From the NCBI GenBank assembly GCA_017626845.1, contig JAGAHX010000001.1, positions 1 to 41,885 of the forward strand: a stretch of DNA of 41,885 bases. The letters are read 5' to 3'. The notes below the pieces were generated by a model. It did not search any database. It worked only from the letters and a program-made list of their open reading frames with translations, and had not been told where the DNA came from. Shown piece after piece: positions 31,278 through 39,046 of the stretch; position 1 is the stretch's first letter; each line of letters starts with the position of its first letter. Source of the DNA: Bacillota bacterium. Its GTDB lineage: Bacteria > Bacillota > Clostridia > Peptostreptococcales > Anaerovoracaceae. Both the position numbers and the translations under genes were made by a program.

Positions 31278-32294
31278 TTACTGCGCCTGCTCGAGCTGCT
31301 TATAAATATACTCCGCATCCTTCTCCCAAGTCTCGTAGGCATCGTCGCCTCGATGGTCGGGGATGTCATAATGGTCCGCAAGATACTGACCAAACCAGCT
31401 GGTAAACTTCGCCGCGCCGGGGGCGTTCAGGTGGCCATCATCGGCCATGTCGGTCGCAAAATCCATGCCCACTTCGTCGTACATAACATTGCAATCGATA
31501 AACGGTACACCGTACTCCGCCGCGATGTCTGCAGCCGTGTTGAAGCGCATCTGCTTCTCCGGGGTCGTCGCGTAGGGCGTGCAGACGACCAGCAGCGGCA
31601 CGTCCTTCTCTGTGCACAGTTCAAGGATCTTCCGGTAGTACTCTTCCGTGCGGGGCTGCAGCGGGTCACGCGCCGACACGTCCGCCACCTGCGGCGTCTC
31701 CTTCGCCTCCGTATTGAACTTCAGCGTCGTCCCCTTCCAGTTCTCGTACATCACGTCGTCCTGGTAAGGCAGGATGTCGCGGAACGTCAGGTCGTTGTAG
31801 CGCGTGTGGTACTGGGTGTAGCTCAGCAGGAAGTCGATCCAGCGGTCACGCGGGGCACTGGCCTTGATCGCCTCGATCTTGTTGCGGCTCCAGCGCATGC
31901 CGAACGTGTTGCGGATGACCATCGAATCGTCGCGGTAGGGCGTGTCGATGTAGGTCATGTAGCCTTCCAGCACCACGAGGCTCGGCTTCTGGTATTTCAG
32001 CGCCTCCACGAGGCAATGATACGAATTCCACATGGGCTGCTGGCTGCCGGCCAGAATGTACGCCGGGATACCCTGCTCCCGCCACAGCACGCCGGTGTTG
32101 AACCCGCAGTACGCGTGACTGCTGCCCAGCACAAGCACCTCCACCGAGTTTTCGGGGAGTTCGTAGAACAGTTCCATGTCGTAGATGCCGTCGTCGTTCT
32201 TCGGCTTCAGCACGTGGCATACCGAGACCAGCACGAGGGCCAGCACGATCAGAAAGCATGTTATGCGGATGGCGGATCTCAAAGGTTTGCTCAT
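31278..32294 (-). CDS. SGNH/DltD-like O-acylation partner protein
   Basis: Membrane-anchored extracytoplasmic protein of 338 aa. One N-terminal membrane segment (ITCFLIVLALVLVSVCHVL) precedes an SGNH-hydrolase-like domain: EVLVLGSSHAYCGF (nucleophile Ser59 in the GSSH motif), WNSYHCLVEAL, LLVVCTPY and the C-terminal DDGHLNAPGAAKF with the catalytic Asp-x-x-His. Such proteins work with MBOAT acyltransferases to move acyl groups onto surface polymers. The MBOAT gene lies immediately upstream in the same direction, separated by 30 bases that hold a small hairpin repeat. No strong Shine-Dalgarno is seen. Confidence 0.87.
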   Translation of the reverse strand: MSKPLRSAIRITCFLIVLALVLVSVCHVLKPKNDDGIYDMELFYELPENSVEVLVLGSSHAYCGFNTGVLWREQGIPAYILAGSQQPMWNSYHCLVEALKYQKPSLVVLEGYMTYIDTPYRDDSMVIRNTFGMRWSRNKIEAIKASAPRDRWIDFLLSYTQYHTRYNDLTFRDILPYQDDVMYENWKGTTLKFNTEAKETPQVADVSARDPLQPRTEEYYRKILELCTEKDVPLLVVCTPYATTPEKQMRFNTAADIAAEYGVPFIDCNVMYDEVGMDFATDMADDGHLNAPGAAKFTSWFGQYLADHYDIPDHRGDDAYETWEKDAEYIYKQLEQAQ

Positions 32295-32303
32295 CGCGAA
32301 ACG

Positions 32304-32321
32304 GGGACGGTTCTCTGTCCC
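32304..32321. repeat. GGGAC hairpin repeat
   Basis: GGGAC-GGTTCTCT-GTCCC in the 30-base gap between the MBOAT and SGNH genes. It resembles dispersed short hairpins known in Firmicutes genomes, but a second copy was not found in this window. Confidence 0.5.
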
Positions 32322-32324
32322 ACT

Positions 32325-33809
32325 TTAAAACTGGAAGTAAATAAACGCCTTCGGATCGAAGGTCGGGCCGTACTCGCCGAACACGAAGATGCAGACGATC
32401 AGGAAAATGATGACGCCCCACTCCGTGGACAGCTTTTTGCCCATCAGGTAATTGTCCGGGGTCTGCCCTGTTCGCCTTTTGATCCAATCGAAGATGGCCA
32501 GCACGGCGACGCTCAGCGCCAGGATGCGCAGCTCTTCGATGGGCAGCACCAGGTCGTTGACCCCGCCGCCGGCCGCAAAGCACCTCAGGAAATCCACCGC
32601 CGCACCGATGCGGGGCGCGCGGAAGAAGATCCAGGCGAAGTTGACGAACAGCAGCGTAATGCCCCAGCGGATGAGGGTCACGAGGTCGATGCCGCGCCGG
32701 TGCGTGCGCTTGCTTTTAACCACCCGGCCGCTGCGGTCTCTGCGGGTAAACAGGTCCTCGACCAGCTGCCCAAGGCCGTGGATGCCGCCCCACAGCACAA
32801 AGGACCAGTCCGCCCCGTGCCAGAGCCCCGAGACCAGGAAGGTGATGAGCAAGTTCACGCGCCGCCTCCCCTCGCCCTTGCGATTGCCGCCCAAGGGAAT
32901 GTAGAGGTAGTCGCGGAACCAGGTCGACAGCGAGATGTGCCAGCGGCTCCAGAAATCGCGGATCGACGTGGCCAGGTACGGCGTGTTGAAGTTCTCCATC
33001 AGGTCGAAGCCCAGGATGCGGGCCGCGCCGATGGCGATGGCAGAGTAGCCGCCGAAGTCGCAGTAAATTTGGAGGGTAAAGGCGAAGGTCGCCAGCAGCA
33101 GCGTGACCCGCCCATAGCTCCCCGGCGCCTCCCACACCGCATCCACTAGCAGGGCCGCCCGGTCGGAGATCACCATTTTGAGGAAGAAGCCCCAGACCAT
33201 GAGGATGGCTCCGTGTGTCACGCGGTCGGCGTTCCAAAGCCTGGTTTCGTGGGCTTTTTGAACCTGCGGCAGCAGATTGCGGGAGCGCTCGATGGGCCCT
33301 GCCACCAGCTGCGGGAAGAACGAGACGAACAGCGCATAGCGCAGCAGATTGCGCTCCGCCGCGATCTCGCCCCGGTAGACGTCGATGATGTAACCCAGCG
33401 CCTGGAACGTGTAGAACGAGATGCCCACGGGCAGCAGCAGGTCCAACGTGCGGCCGCTGTGCAGCGTGCTCAAGACCATGTTGCCATACTTAAACACCCC
33501 CAGGATCGCCAGGTTAAAGACGATGCACGCCGCGAGGATGGCCTTGCGGGAACTGTCGGGGACGGCGGTGCGCTGAGCCTGTCGAAGCGTTCTCTTCAGT
33601 TCATTTTGCGCGTTATCCAACGCCAGGCCGCTCACGTATGTTGCCAGTGTACTGACCGCCATCAATCCTGCATACTTCACGTTCCACGCCATGTAGAATG
33701 CGTAGCTGCAGACCAGAAGCCACAGCACGCGCAGTTTTCTCGGTACAACAAAGTACACCGCACAGGCGATGGGGAAAAAGAACATAAATTGTACCGAGTT
33801 GAATTGCAT
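32325..33809 (-). CDS. MBOAT family O-acyltransferase (AlgI/DltB-like)
   Basis: Polytopic membrane protein of 494 aa. It contains PQLVAGPIERSRNLLPQ (family signature), FWSRWHISLSTWFRDYLYIPLGG, and LLITFLVSGLWHGADWSFVLWGGIHG with the conserved His of the MBOAT active site. About 10-12 hydrophobic segments are visible. It passes acyl groups across the membrane to a surface acceptor together with the SGNH protein that follows. The segment LKRTLRQAQRTAVPDSS in a predicted cytoplasmic loop (about residue 75) is created by a 19-bp repeat (33571-33589). The ATG lacks a clear Shine-Dalgarno and may depend on the gene upstream, which ends 9 bases before it. Confidence 0.93.
   Translation of the reverse strand: MQFNSVQFMFFFPIACAVYFVVPRKLRVLWLLVCSYAFYMAWNVKYAGLMAVSTLATYVSGLALDNAQNELKRTLRQAQRTAVPDSSRKAILAACIVFNLAILGVFKYGNMVLSTLHSGRTLDLLLPVGISFYTFQALGYIIDVYRGEIAAERNLLRYALFVSFFPQLVAGPIERSRNLLPQVQKAHETRLWNADRVTHGAILMVWGFFLKMVISDRAALLVDAVWEAPGSYGRVTLLLATFAFTLQIYCDFGGYSAIAIGAARILGFDLMENFNTPYLATSIRDFWSRWHISLSTWFRDYLYIPLGGNRKGEGRRRVNLLITFLVSGLWHGADWSFVLWGGIHGLGQLVEDLFTRRDRSGRVVKSKRTHRRGIDLVTLIRWGITLLFVNFAWIFFRAPRIGAAVDFLRCFAAGGGVNDLVLPIEELRILALSVAVLAIFDWIKRRTGQTPDNYLMGKKLSTEWGVIIFLIVCIFVFGEYGPTFDPKAFIYFQF
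33571..33589 (-). repeat. 19-bp quasi-palindrome, copy 4, inside the MBOAT gene
   Basis: Plus strand CGCTGAGCCTGTCGAAGCG; coding-strand reading is TLRQAQR. Confidence 0.9.
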
Positions 33810-33818
33810 AGTCTATCG

Positions 33819-35771
33819 TTATTTGGCGATGGGTGGTTCGGGGGAATTTTCCGGAGCTTTAGGCTTCGGCTTCTTCGGGAACAGCTCCGCAGCCAGTTCA
33901 TGAGCTGATTTCGTCCGGATCTCTTCCGCAAGCGAGATCGGTTTGTGAGGTTCTTCTGCTTTAGGTTCTTCGATCTTTTCTTCTACGGGTGCCGGCTCCT
34001 CCACGGGCGCTGGTTCTGGAACTACAGGTACTTCCACGGGCGCTGAGCTTGTCGAAGCGCCGTCTGCGAGTTCTGCTTGTTCTTCTGCTATCTTTGTCCC
34101 TTCGACAGGCTCAGGGACCGTCTCGGGTTCTGCAGGTGTTATCGCAGGCTCTTCTATCTTCTTCTCAACTTCTACCGGTTCTTCCACAGACTCCACAACC
34201 GCCCCAACCACCGCCGGCACAACCTCTCTCTCCGGCTTGGTCGCGAAGGCTGCGGCAAAGTGACCGGCTGTTCCCAGGATCACCGCGACGAACAACGGCA
34301 GCATCGGTGCCGAGTAGCGGGCCACCAAAAGGCCAAATGTGGGCAGCACCGACAGAATTACCACGACCCAGCCTAAATACGCCTTATTTGGCCATTTTAA
34401 GCCTTTCAGGGCCATCTGCAGCGCAAAGCATACCAGGAACGCGTACCACACGACGCCCCAGGTCTCGAAGAACAGCTTATAGAACTTGACACTTGCGTTG
34501 TGCACCACCGTGCCTGTGTTGGCCGCCACGTATTCGTGCAGCGCCTCGCCCGCCAGTTCGTTCTGCTCGTAGCGGGTCAGCGATGCGTCCGAAACGATCT
34601 CGTTGTACCGCGCGCTTGCGAATTCCGGCACTTTGCCCGAGTGGTACCAATCGGCCGGCGCCTTCTCGTTGTTCGCCAGGTACACGTCCAGATTGCCGTA
34701 GTCCTCGAGGGCAATCGCGTGACCCGTCTCGATCCAATTCACCGCTGTGTTGACCCCAAGGATCGCCGCAAACACAACGAGCATCACTAGCAGGTTATAA
34801 AAATATGCTTTCGTACGATGAGACAGCCTGCGGCGAACAGGCTTCTGCCCCTGCTGATCTTGGCCCCTTTGATCTTTTGCACCGGCCTGGAGCCGAATTC
34901 CATGAAGAATCGCCCACACCAATGACCCGACAAACAGCAGGCTGTACGCCGGCCGGAAGAGCATCAGCACGAACGCCGTGACCACGATCTTCCGCGGATC
35001 CGCATGCGTCACCGCCAGCCACACCACGAGCGCGATGAGGCACACCACGTAATTCTCCGTCAGGACAAATCCGGGATTCGGGTGCCGGATCTGAATGCTG
35101 CAGTAAATATAGAAGGCCGGGGCCGCCAGCCCGATGACCGCCGCCAACACCCACGGCAATGCGGCCTGGGCTTTTGAACTCGCTGCACTATTGCACGTGC
35201 CCTGAGCTTGTCGAAGGGCAACGTCCGACTCGGCAGATTTTTTCTGCGCTTCGACAGGCTCAGCGCCCGTCTTCTGCCACGCGAACAGCCCGCGCTGTAC
35301 GGCTCCCACGCCATTCTCCGCGAGTTTCAGCGCCGTGACCGCCATCAACGCTGCAGCCGCCCCATACACAGCATACTGGAATCCCAGCACGCCCAACATG
35401 TCCGCCCGCGTGCCGAGCACGTGCTCCGCGAAGCCCGCCCCGACCAGGAACTCCGACATGTTGCCGAACAGAAAGAGCAATACTGTGGTCACGAAAGGCA
35501 GCCCCGGCGGCACGACAAAATTCGCGATGGGCCGCGATGTCTGGATAAAGTGACCATTCTCCAGCAGATTGCGTGCGATGCTGATGTAGAGGTCACCGTC
35601 GTCCGACTGCAGATACAGCGCGCCGTGCGTACGTAGATTCCAATATGCGATGCCACACGCCCCGGCTGCGAAGGCCAGGACCGCGCAGAGCCGGTAAGCC
35701 CACTTGCCGCTGCGGCCAAACTGCCCGCCGGCCTGTGATCCATATCTATTTGTATTCCGATTTTTCTCCAT
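33819..35771 (-). CDS. Polytopic membrane protein with Pro/Glu-rich tail, 650 aa
   Basis: Unassigned membrane protein; the start (ALYLQSDDGDLYISIARNLLENGHF, then PPGLPFVTTVLLFLFG) resembles lipid-linked-sugar glycosyltransferases of the GT-C type, with an acidic pair after the first helix. About ten membrane segments run to residue 500. A long low-complexity tail (about 500-650) is rich in Pro, Glu, Val and Ala. Four 19-bp repeats lie in frame: two in a loop near residues 175-200 (reading EPVEAQ and ALRQAQGT) and two in the tail (EPVEGT and GASTSSAP). It leads the operon with the MBOAT and SGNH genes. Weak Shine-Dalgarno; start 35771 is the first ATG. Confidence 0.8.
   Translation of the reverse strand: MEKNRNTNRYGSQAGGQFGRSGKWAYRLCAVLAFAAGACGIAYWNLRTHGALYLQSDDGDLYISIARNLLENGHFIQTSRPIANFVVPPGLPFVTTVLLFLFGNMSEFLVGAGFAEHVLGTRADMLGVLGFQYAVYGAAAALMAVTALKLAENGVGAVQRGLFAWQKTGAEPVEAQKKSAESDVALRQAQGTCNSAASSKAQAALPWVLAAVIGLAAPAFYIYCSIQIRHPNPGFVLTENYVVCLIALVVWLAVTHADPRKIVVTAFVLMLFRPAYSLLFVGSLVWAILHGIRLQAGAKDQRGQDQQGQKPVRRRLSHRTKAYFYNLLVMLVVFAAILGVNTAVNWIETGHAIALEDYGNLDVYLANNEKAPADWYHSGKVPEFASARYNEIVSDASLTRYEQNELAGEALHEYVAANTGTVVHNASVKFYKLFFETWGVVWYAFLVCFALQMALKGLKWPNKAYLGWVVVILSVLPTFGLLVARYSAPMLPLFVAVILGTAGHFAAAFATKPEREVVPAVVGAVVESVEEPVEVEKKIEEPAITPAEPETVPEPVEGTKIAEEQAELADGASTSSAPVEVPVVPEPAPVEEPAPVEEKIEEPKAEEPHKPISLAEEIRTKSAHELAAELFPKKPKPKAPENSPEPPIAK
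34041..34059 (-). repeat. 19-bp quasi-palindrome, copy 5
   Basis: Plus strand CGCTGAGCTTGTCGAAGCG (A/G variant in the centre); read as GASTSSAP in the tail of the 650-aa protein. Confidence 0.88.
34096..34114 (+). repeat. 19-bp quasi-palindrome, copy 6
   Basis: CCCTTCGACAGGCTCAGGG; read as PEPVEG in the tail of the 650-aa protein, 36 bases from copy 5. Confidence 0.9.
35200..35218 (-). repeat. 19-bp quasi-palindrome, copy 7
   Basis: Plus strand CCCTGAGCTTGTCGAAGGG; read as ALRQAQG in a loop of the 650-aa protein. Confidence 0.88.
35247..35265 (+). repeat. 19-bp quasi-palindrome, copy 8
   Basis: CGCTTCGACAGGCTCAGCG; read as GAEPVEA in the same loop, 28 bases from copy 7 and in the opposite orientation. 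Confidence 0.9.
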
Positions 35772-35900
35772 AAAAATACCCGCGGCAGCCTCGCTGTCGT
35801 GTTTTTATTATAGCAGAAACTCCCCCGCCGGTGAACCGCACCATCAGTCAGTCCCATGGAACCCTGCTAAAAATAATTTGCATTATTTACCAATTTGTTA

Positions 35901-35929
35901 TTGACATATTTACCATTATATAGTAATAT
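35901..35929 (+). promoter_or_regulatory. Promoter-like sequence before the candidate small RNA
   Basis: TTGACA (35901-35906) with TAATAT (35924-35929) at 17-base spacing. The -35 is perfect, the -10 is weak. Confidence 0.5.
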
Positions 35930-35935
35930 TAATTC

Positions 35936-36076
35936 ACCGAGGACCCCTTGCAGCAATAGCGACTTCTTCATAGAAATTGCTCATTCATATTCCTTTACTA
36001 CCCTTTACTGCTTCCGGTCTTTCTCAACCGGAAAACTCTCAGCAGAACTGCCGCCTTGCATGAGCGGCAGTTTTGC
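35936..36076 (+). ncRNA. Candidate small RNA of about 140 nt
   Basis: A gene-free stretch bounded by a promoter-like sequence and the intrinsic terminator ACTGCCGC - loop - GCGGCAGT followed by TTTGC (36047-36074). An internal CCGG...CCGG hairpin is visible at 36014-36031. The plus-strand reading frame across it does not look coding. No known RNA family was recognised. Region 35772-36100 otherwise holds only the upstream region of the 650-aa protein gene (minus-strand -10 TATAAT at 35807-35812). Confidence 0.45.
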
Positions 36077-36101
36077 TATATGTGGGGCTTTCCAAACAAA
36101 C

Positions 36102-36127
36102 TAAAAGGGCCACATTGCCGTGGCCCT
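36102..36127 (-). terminator. Terminator after the FMN oxidoreductase gene
   Basis: Minus strand AGGGCCAC - GGCAAT - GTGGCCCT followed by TTTAG, 20 bases past the stop. Confidence 0.85.
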
Positions 36128-36147
36128 ACTCCTTAACTATTCAAACT

Positions 36148-37167
36148 TCAACCGATCTCCAGACAACTCTCACTAATCTCCTCCAGACTCCTGCAGCCCG
36201 TCATCAGCATGGTTTCCGCCAGTTCTGCGCCCAGCTTCTCCGTAAGCAGCTGCACACCTTCCGCGCCGCCGCCGAACGCGGCGATCGCGTAAGGCCGGCC
36301 GACCAGCACGGCATCCGCACCCAGCGCCAGACACTTGAAAACATCCGCGCCGGACCGCACACCGCCGTCCACGAAGATCTTCAGCGAAGCGCCCACAGCC
36401 TTGCGGATCTCCCGCAGCCGGGATGCCGGGGCCGGCGCGTCTTCCATCACGCGGCCGCCGTGGCTGGAGACCACGATGCCGTAACACCCGGCCTCTGCGC
36501 AGCGCAGGGCGGCTGCCGGAGTCATGACCCCTTTCACAACAAACGGCACCTTCGCCGCCTCGACCAGTTCCCGCAGTTCCTCAGTGCTCTTCGTAAACAC
36601 CGGCTTGCCCATCAATTTCAAGTTGATCAGAGCCGCCGAATCCACGTCCATCGCGAACGCCATGGCGCCCGCGTCTTCCAGCTCCCGGATCCGCTCCAGA
36701 CACTTCTCCTGTGCCCAGGGTTTGATCGTCGGCACTGCCGCGCCGCCCGCCGCCTCAATTAAGGGCAGCGTCGTCTGGAAGATCGATTCATCCGGGCCGT
36801 CTCCCGTCCAGGCGAACGTCCCGGCTGCCCGCGTGCCGTCCACCACAGCCTGCACGTAATCCGATTCCGAAAGAAGCCCGCCGTAATTCAGCTTCATGCC
36901 GCCGATCGGCGCCGCGAAAAACGGGTAGGCAAACTTCCGCCCGAACAGCTCCACCGACGTATCCGCCTCGAAGTGCGGATGGATGACGTCCATGTTGAGG
37001 GTCACGCGGTCGAGAAACTCCCGGCACACGGTAAACGCCCGGCCGGAGCCCTTGCCGCCTACGCCCGGGATCTGTCCCCGGCAGGCCTTGCCATCGCACA
37101 CCGGGCACACCGCGCAGACGCCCGAGAGCGCCTCGCGGGCAGCTGTCAAAACGTCGCTGTAAGTCAT
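36148..37167 (-). CDS. FMN-dependent alpha-hydroxyacid oxidase/dehydrogenase-like protein
   Basis: TIM-barrel flavoprotein of 339 aa in the FMN-dependent dehydrogenase (lactate oxidase/glycolate oxidase-like) family. It shows FFAAPIGGMKLNYGG, FVVKGVMTPAAALRCAEAG (flavin-contacting Lys), IVVSSHGGR (catalytic His; the usual motif is SNHGGR) and FVDGGVRSGADVFKCLALGADAVLVGRPY (phosphate-binding). The N terminus carries an unusual cysteine cluster, Cys18, Cys21, Cys24, Cys29 plus Cys48 (CAVCPVCDGKAC), which could bind a metal or iron-sulfur centre. AGGAGG lies just before the ATG. The stop of the M20 peptidase gene is 9 bases upstream, so they form an operon. Confidence 0.9.
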   Translation of the reverse strand: MTYSDVLTAAREALSGVCAVCPVCDGKACRGQIPGVGGKGSGRAFTVCREFLDRVTLNMDVIHPHFEADTSVELFGRKFAYPFFAAPIGGMKLNYGGLLSESDYVQAVVDGTRAAGTFAWTGDGPDESIFQTTLPLIEAAGGAAVPTIKPWAQEKCLERIRELEDAGAMAFAMDVDSAALINLKLMGKPVFTKSTEELRELVEAAKVPFVVKGVMTPAAALRCAEAGCYGIVVSSHGGRVMEDAPAPASRLREIRKAVGASLKIFVDGGVRSGADVFKCLALGADAVLVGRPYAIAAFGGGAEGVQLLTEKLGAELAETMLMTGCRSLEEISESCLEIG

Positions 37168-37176
37168 GGCGGCCTC

Positions 37177-38820
37177 CTATTCGCCCTGCATAAACCGGTC
37201 GATGAGCGCCCGGTTGAACGCGGGGCATTCCTCGTACAAGCTTTTCTTCAGCAGGCGCTCGGTCCACTGGTGCGGATCCTTTCCGATCGGGCCCGTAAAC
37301 GTGCACGGCGTGTTGATCTCCGCCAGCGCCTCAAAATCGATGCTGTACATCTGGCTCCACACCGGCGTGTTCGCGGAATACGCGTCCGTATCGAACGGGT
37401 GATCCATGCCGGCGTAGCTCAGGTCGGAAATGCCCTGCATGTAATACTCGACCGCCGTCTTGCGACCCAGACCGTTCAGCACAGAGCTCGCAAATTCATA
37501 GAGCGCCTCGCCGGAATTCTCCTTGCCGGGGATCATGTTGCTGTTGAACGCCAGATAATACGGCGGCGCGAAGGCCAGCAGCACCAGCGGCTGCTTCATG
37601 TCCGCAAAGTTCAGCAGATCTTCCATGAATTCCACGGTGCCGTCCTGATAATTCACCTCGCCTGCCAGGATCCGGCCTTCGATCTTCTCCTTTTCCGCCG
37701 CAAAGAACGCGTCGAACGACTCGCCCTTCTCCGCCTTCAGCTTGGCACACAGCTCGCCGAATGCATAGACCGGCGTCTCGTAAACAAGTTCCTCCCGCGC
37801 GGGCAGCGCCGCCTTCTCGTTATATCTGCCGAGCATATCCGCCCAACTTGCAAGCGCCTCTTCGAAGCTCTCCTTCGCGATCGCCTTCAGCCGCTCCATG
37901 ATCTGGTCCGGCGTGGACTGGAAACTCAGCACCGTCATGTAACCCGCCGCTCTGTGGGGGATCGTAACGTCGTATTTTTTCTTGAGGTCACGCAGATTGG
38001 CCCAGGTCGGCGGCACCGTCGCCTCGCCCTGGTACGTGTCGGTGAACGCCAGGCTTTCCTCGGTCTTCTGCTGGATGCGGCCGATCACAGACAGCGGGCT
38101 GAACCCGTCAAATTTGTGCCCCACATGCGCCTGCACGCCCTGCACCATCACGACGGGCATCGTCTTACCCACGGAGCCCACGCTGATGATCTGCGTGCCG
38201 TCTTCCAGCGCCGCGCAGGGTTCGGGATCGAGCATCACGTTGAGCTTCAGTCCGTACTTCTTCTTGAAATCCGACAGCAGCTTGACGCCCGCGCGCATGC
38301 CCGCGGAATAGCTCTCCTCGTCCGGCACGCCCATAAAGAAGATGCAGCCGGGCAGCGTGCCCTCCTCCGCCATCTTCGCGTAATCCTCCATCAGGACCAT
38401 GTCCACGACCAGCCCCGCCTTCATGTCCTCGGCGCCCCGCGCCCACAGCCACTCGCCGGAATCCATGTCCGCGCGAGCCTCGGGCGGCAGATCCATCGTC
38501 TTCAGCTTCGCCTCCAGGTTGTCGAGATCGAAGGCCAGAGGCTTTGCTTCGCCGTAGTCCTCGATCCCGACCACATCGAAATGCCCCATGATGACCACCG
38601 TATTCGCACTGTTCCCCTTCAGGAACGCGTAAGGAATGGTGCGGTCGTAGGGATCGTCCGGGATGTCGTAGATGCCGAAATGCTCCGGGTGACCCTGAAA
38701 ATACGGCAATTTCGCAAAATAATCGCGGATAAATACGCTGGCCTCCCGCTCGGTGCGGGTGCAGCTGATGCTCTCCACCGCCACGAAGTCGCGGAGCAGG
38801 TTGTAGATCTTTTGTTGCAT
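37177..38820 (-). CDS. M20 family peptidase, RocB-like
   Basis: Cytosolic metallopeptidase-like protein of 547 aa, similar in plan to RocB of arginine catabolism. Metal ligands are apparent: IMGHFDVVG (His80, Asp82), GAEDMKAG (bridging Asp about 131), PDEES (catalytic Glu and ligand, about 165) and VQAHVGHKF (His in the lid domain). Start 38820 is chosen because AAGGAGG lies 7 bases upstream; an in-frame ATG at 38853 overlaps the promoter. Promoter TTGTAA-18-TATGAT at 38843-38872. Substrate unknown; the name rocB is not assigned because no arginine-pathway gene is nearby. Confidence 0.9.
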   Translation of the reverse strand: MQQKIYNLLRDFVAVESISCTRTEREASVFIRDYFAKLPYFQGHPEHFGIYDIPDDPYDRTIPYAFLKGNSANTVVIMGHFDVVGIEDYGEAKPLAFDLDNLEAKLKTMDLPPEARADMDSGEWLWARGAEDMKAGLVVDMVLMEDYAKMAEEGTLPGCIFFMGVPDEESYSAGMRAGVKLLSDFKKKYGLKLNVMLDPEPCAALEDGTQIISVGSVGKTMPVVMVQGVQAHVGHKFDGFSPLSVIGRIQQKTEESLAFTDTYQGEATVPPTWANLRDLKKKYDVTIPHRAAGYMTVLSFQSTPDQIMERLKAIAKESFEEALASWADMLGRYNEKAALPAREELVYETPVYAFGELCAKLKAEKGESFDAFFAAEKEKIEGRILAGEVNYQDGTVEFMEDLLNFADMKQPLVLLAFAPPYYLAFNSNMIPGKENSGEALYEFASSVLNGLGRKTAVEYYMQGISDLSYAGMDHPFDTDAYSANTPVWSQMYSIDFEALAEINTPCTFTGPIGKDPHQWTERLLKKSLYEECPAFNRALIDRFMQGE

Positions 38821-38842
38821 GGTTGAGCCTCCTTGGTTGGGT

Positions 38843-38872
38843 ATCATAAACACGCAATTCTCTTTTTTACAA
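38843..38872 (-). promoter_or_regulatory. Promoter of the M20 peptidase - FMN oxidoreductase operon
   Basis: Minus strand -35 TTGTAA (38867-38872), 18-base spacer, -10 TATGAT (38843-38848). Confidence 0.55.
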
Positions 38873-38958
38873 TTTTACTCCATTCTTACGAGGGTAACTA
38901 GCACCTAACGCTATTCAATAATCTTCTTGAGCAGTTTCTAAAACAACCTAACAAAATT

Positions 38959-39012
38959 ACAAAATTTTTGTGATAGCACTTTGCAAAAATTTTGTTTATT
39001 ATTTTGTTTATT
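38959..39012 (+). promoter_or_regulatory. Inverted and tandem repeats upstream of the AlbA-type regulator
   Basis: ACAAAATTTTTG (38959-38970) and CAAAAATTTTGT (38984-38995) form a perfect 12-bp inverted repeat. They are followed by two tandem copies of ATTTTGTTTATT (38989-39012). Candidate operator for self-regulation of the downstream gene. Confidence 0.55.
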
Positions 39013-39046
39013 TGTGTTACTATTTGTTTAACAAAGAGGTGTTGTT

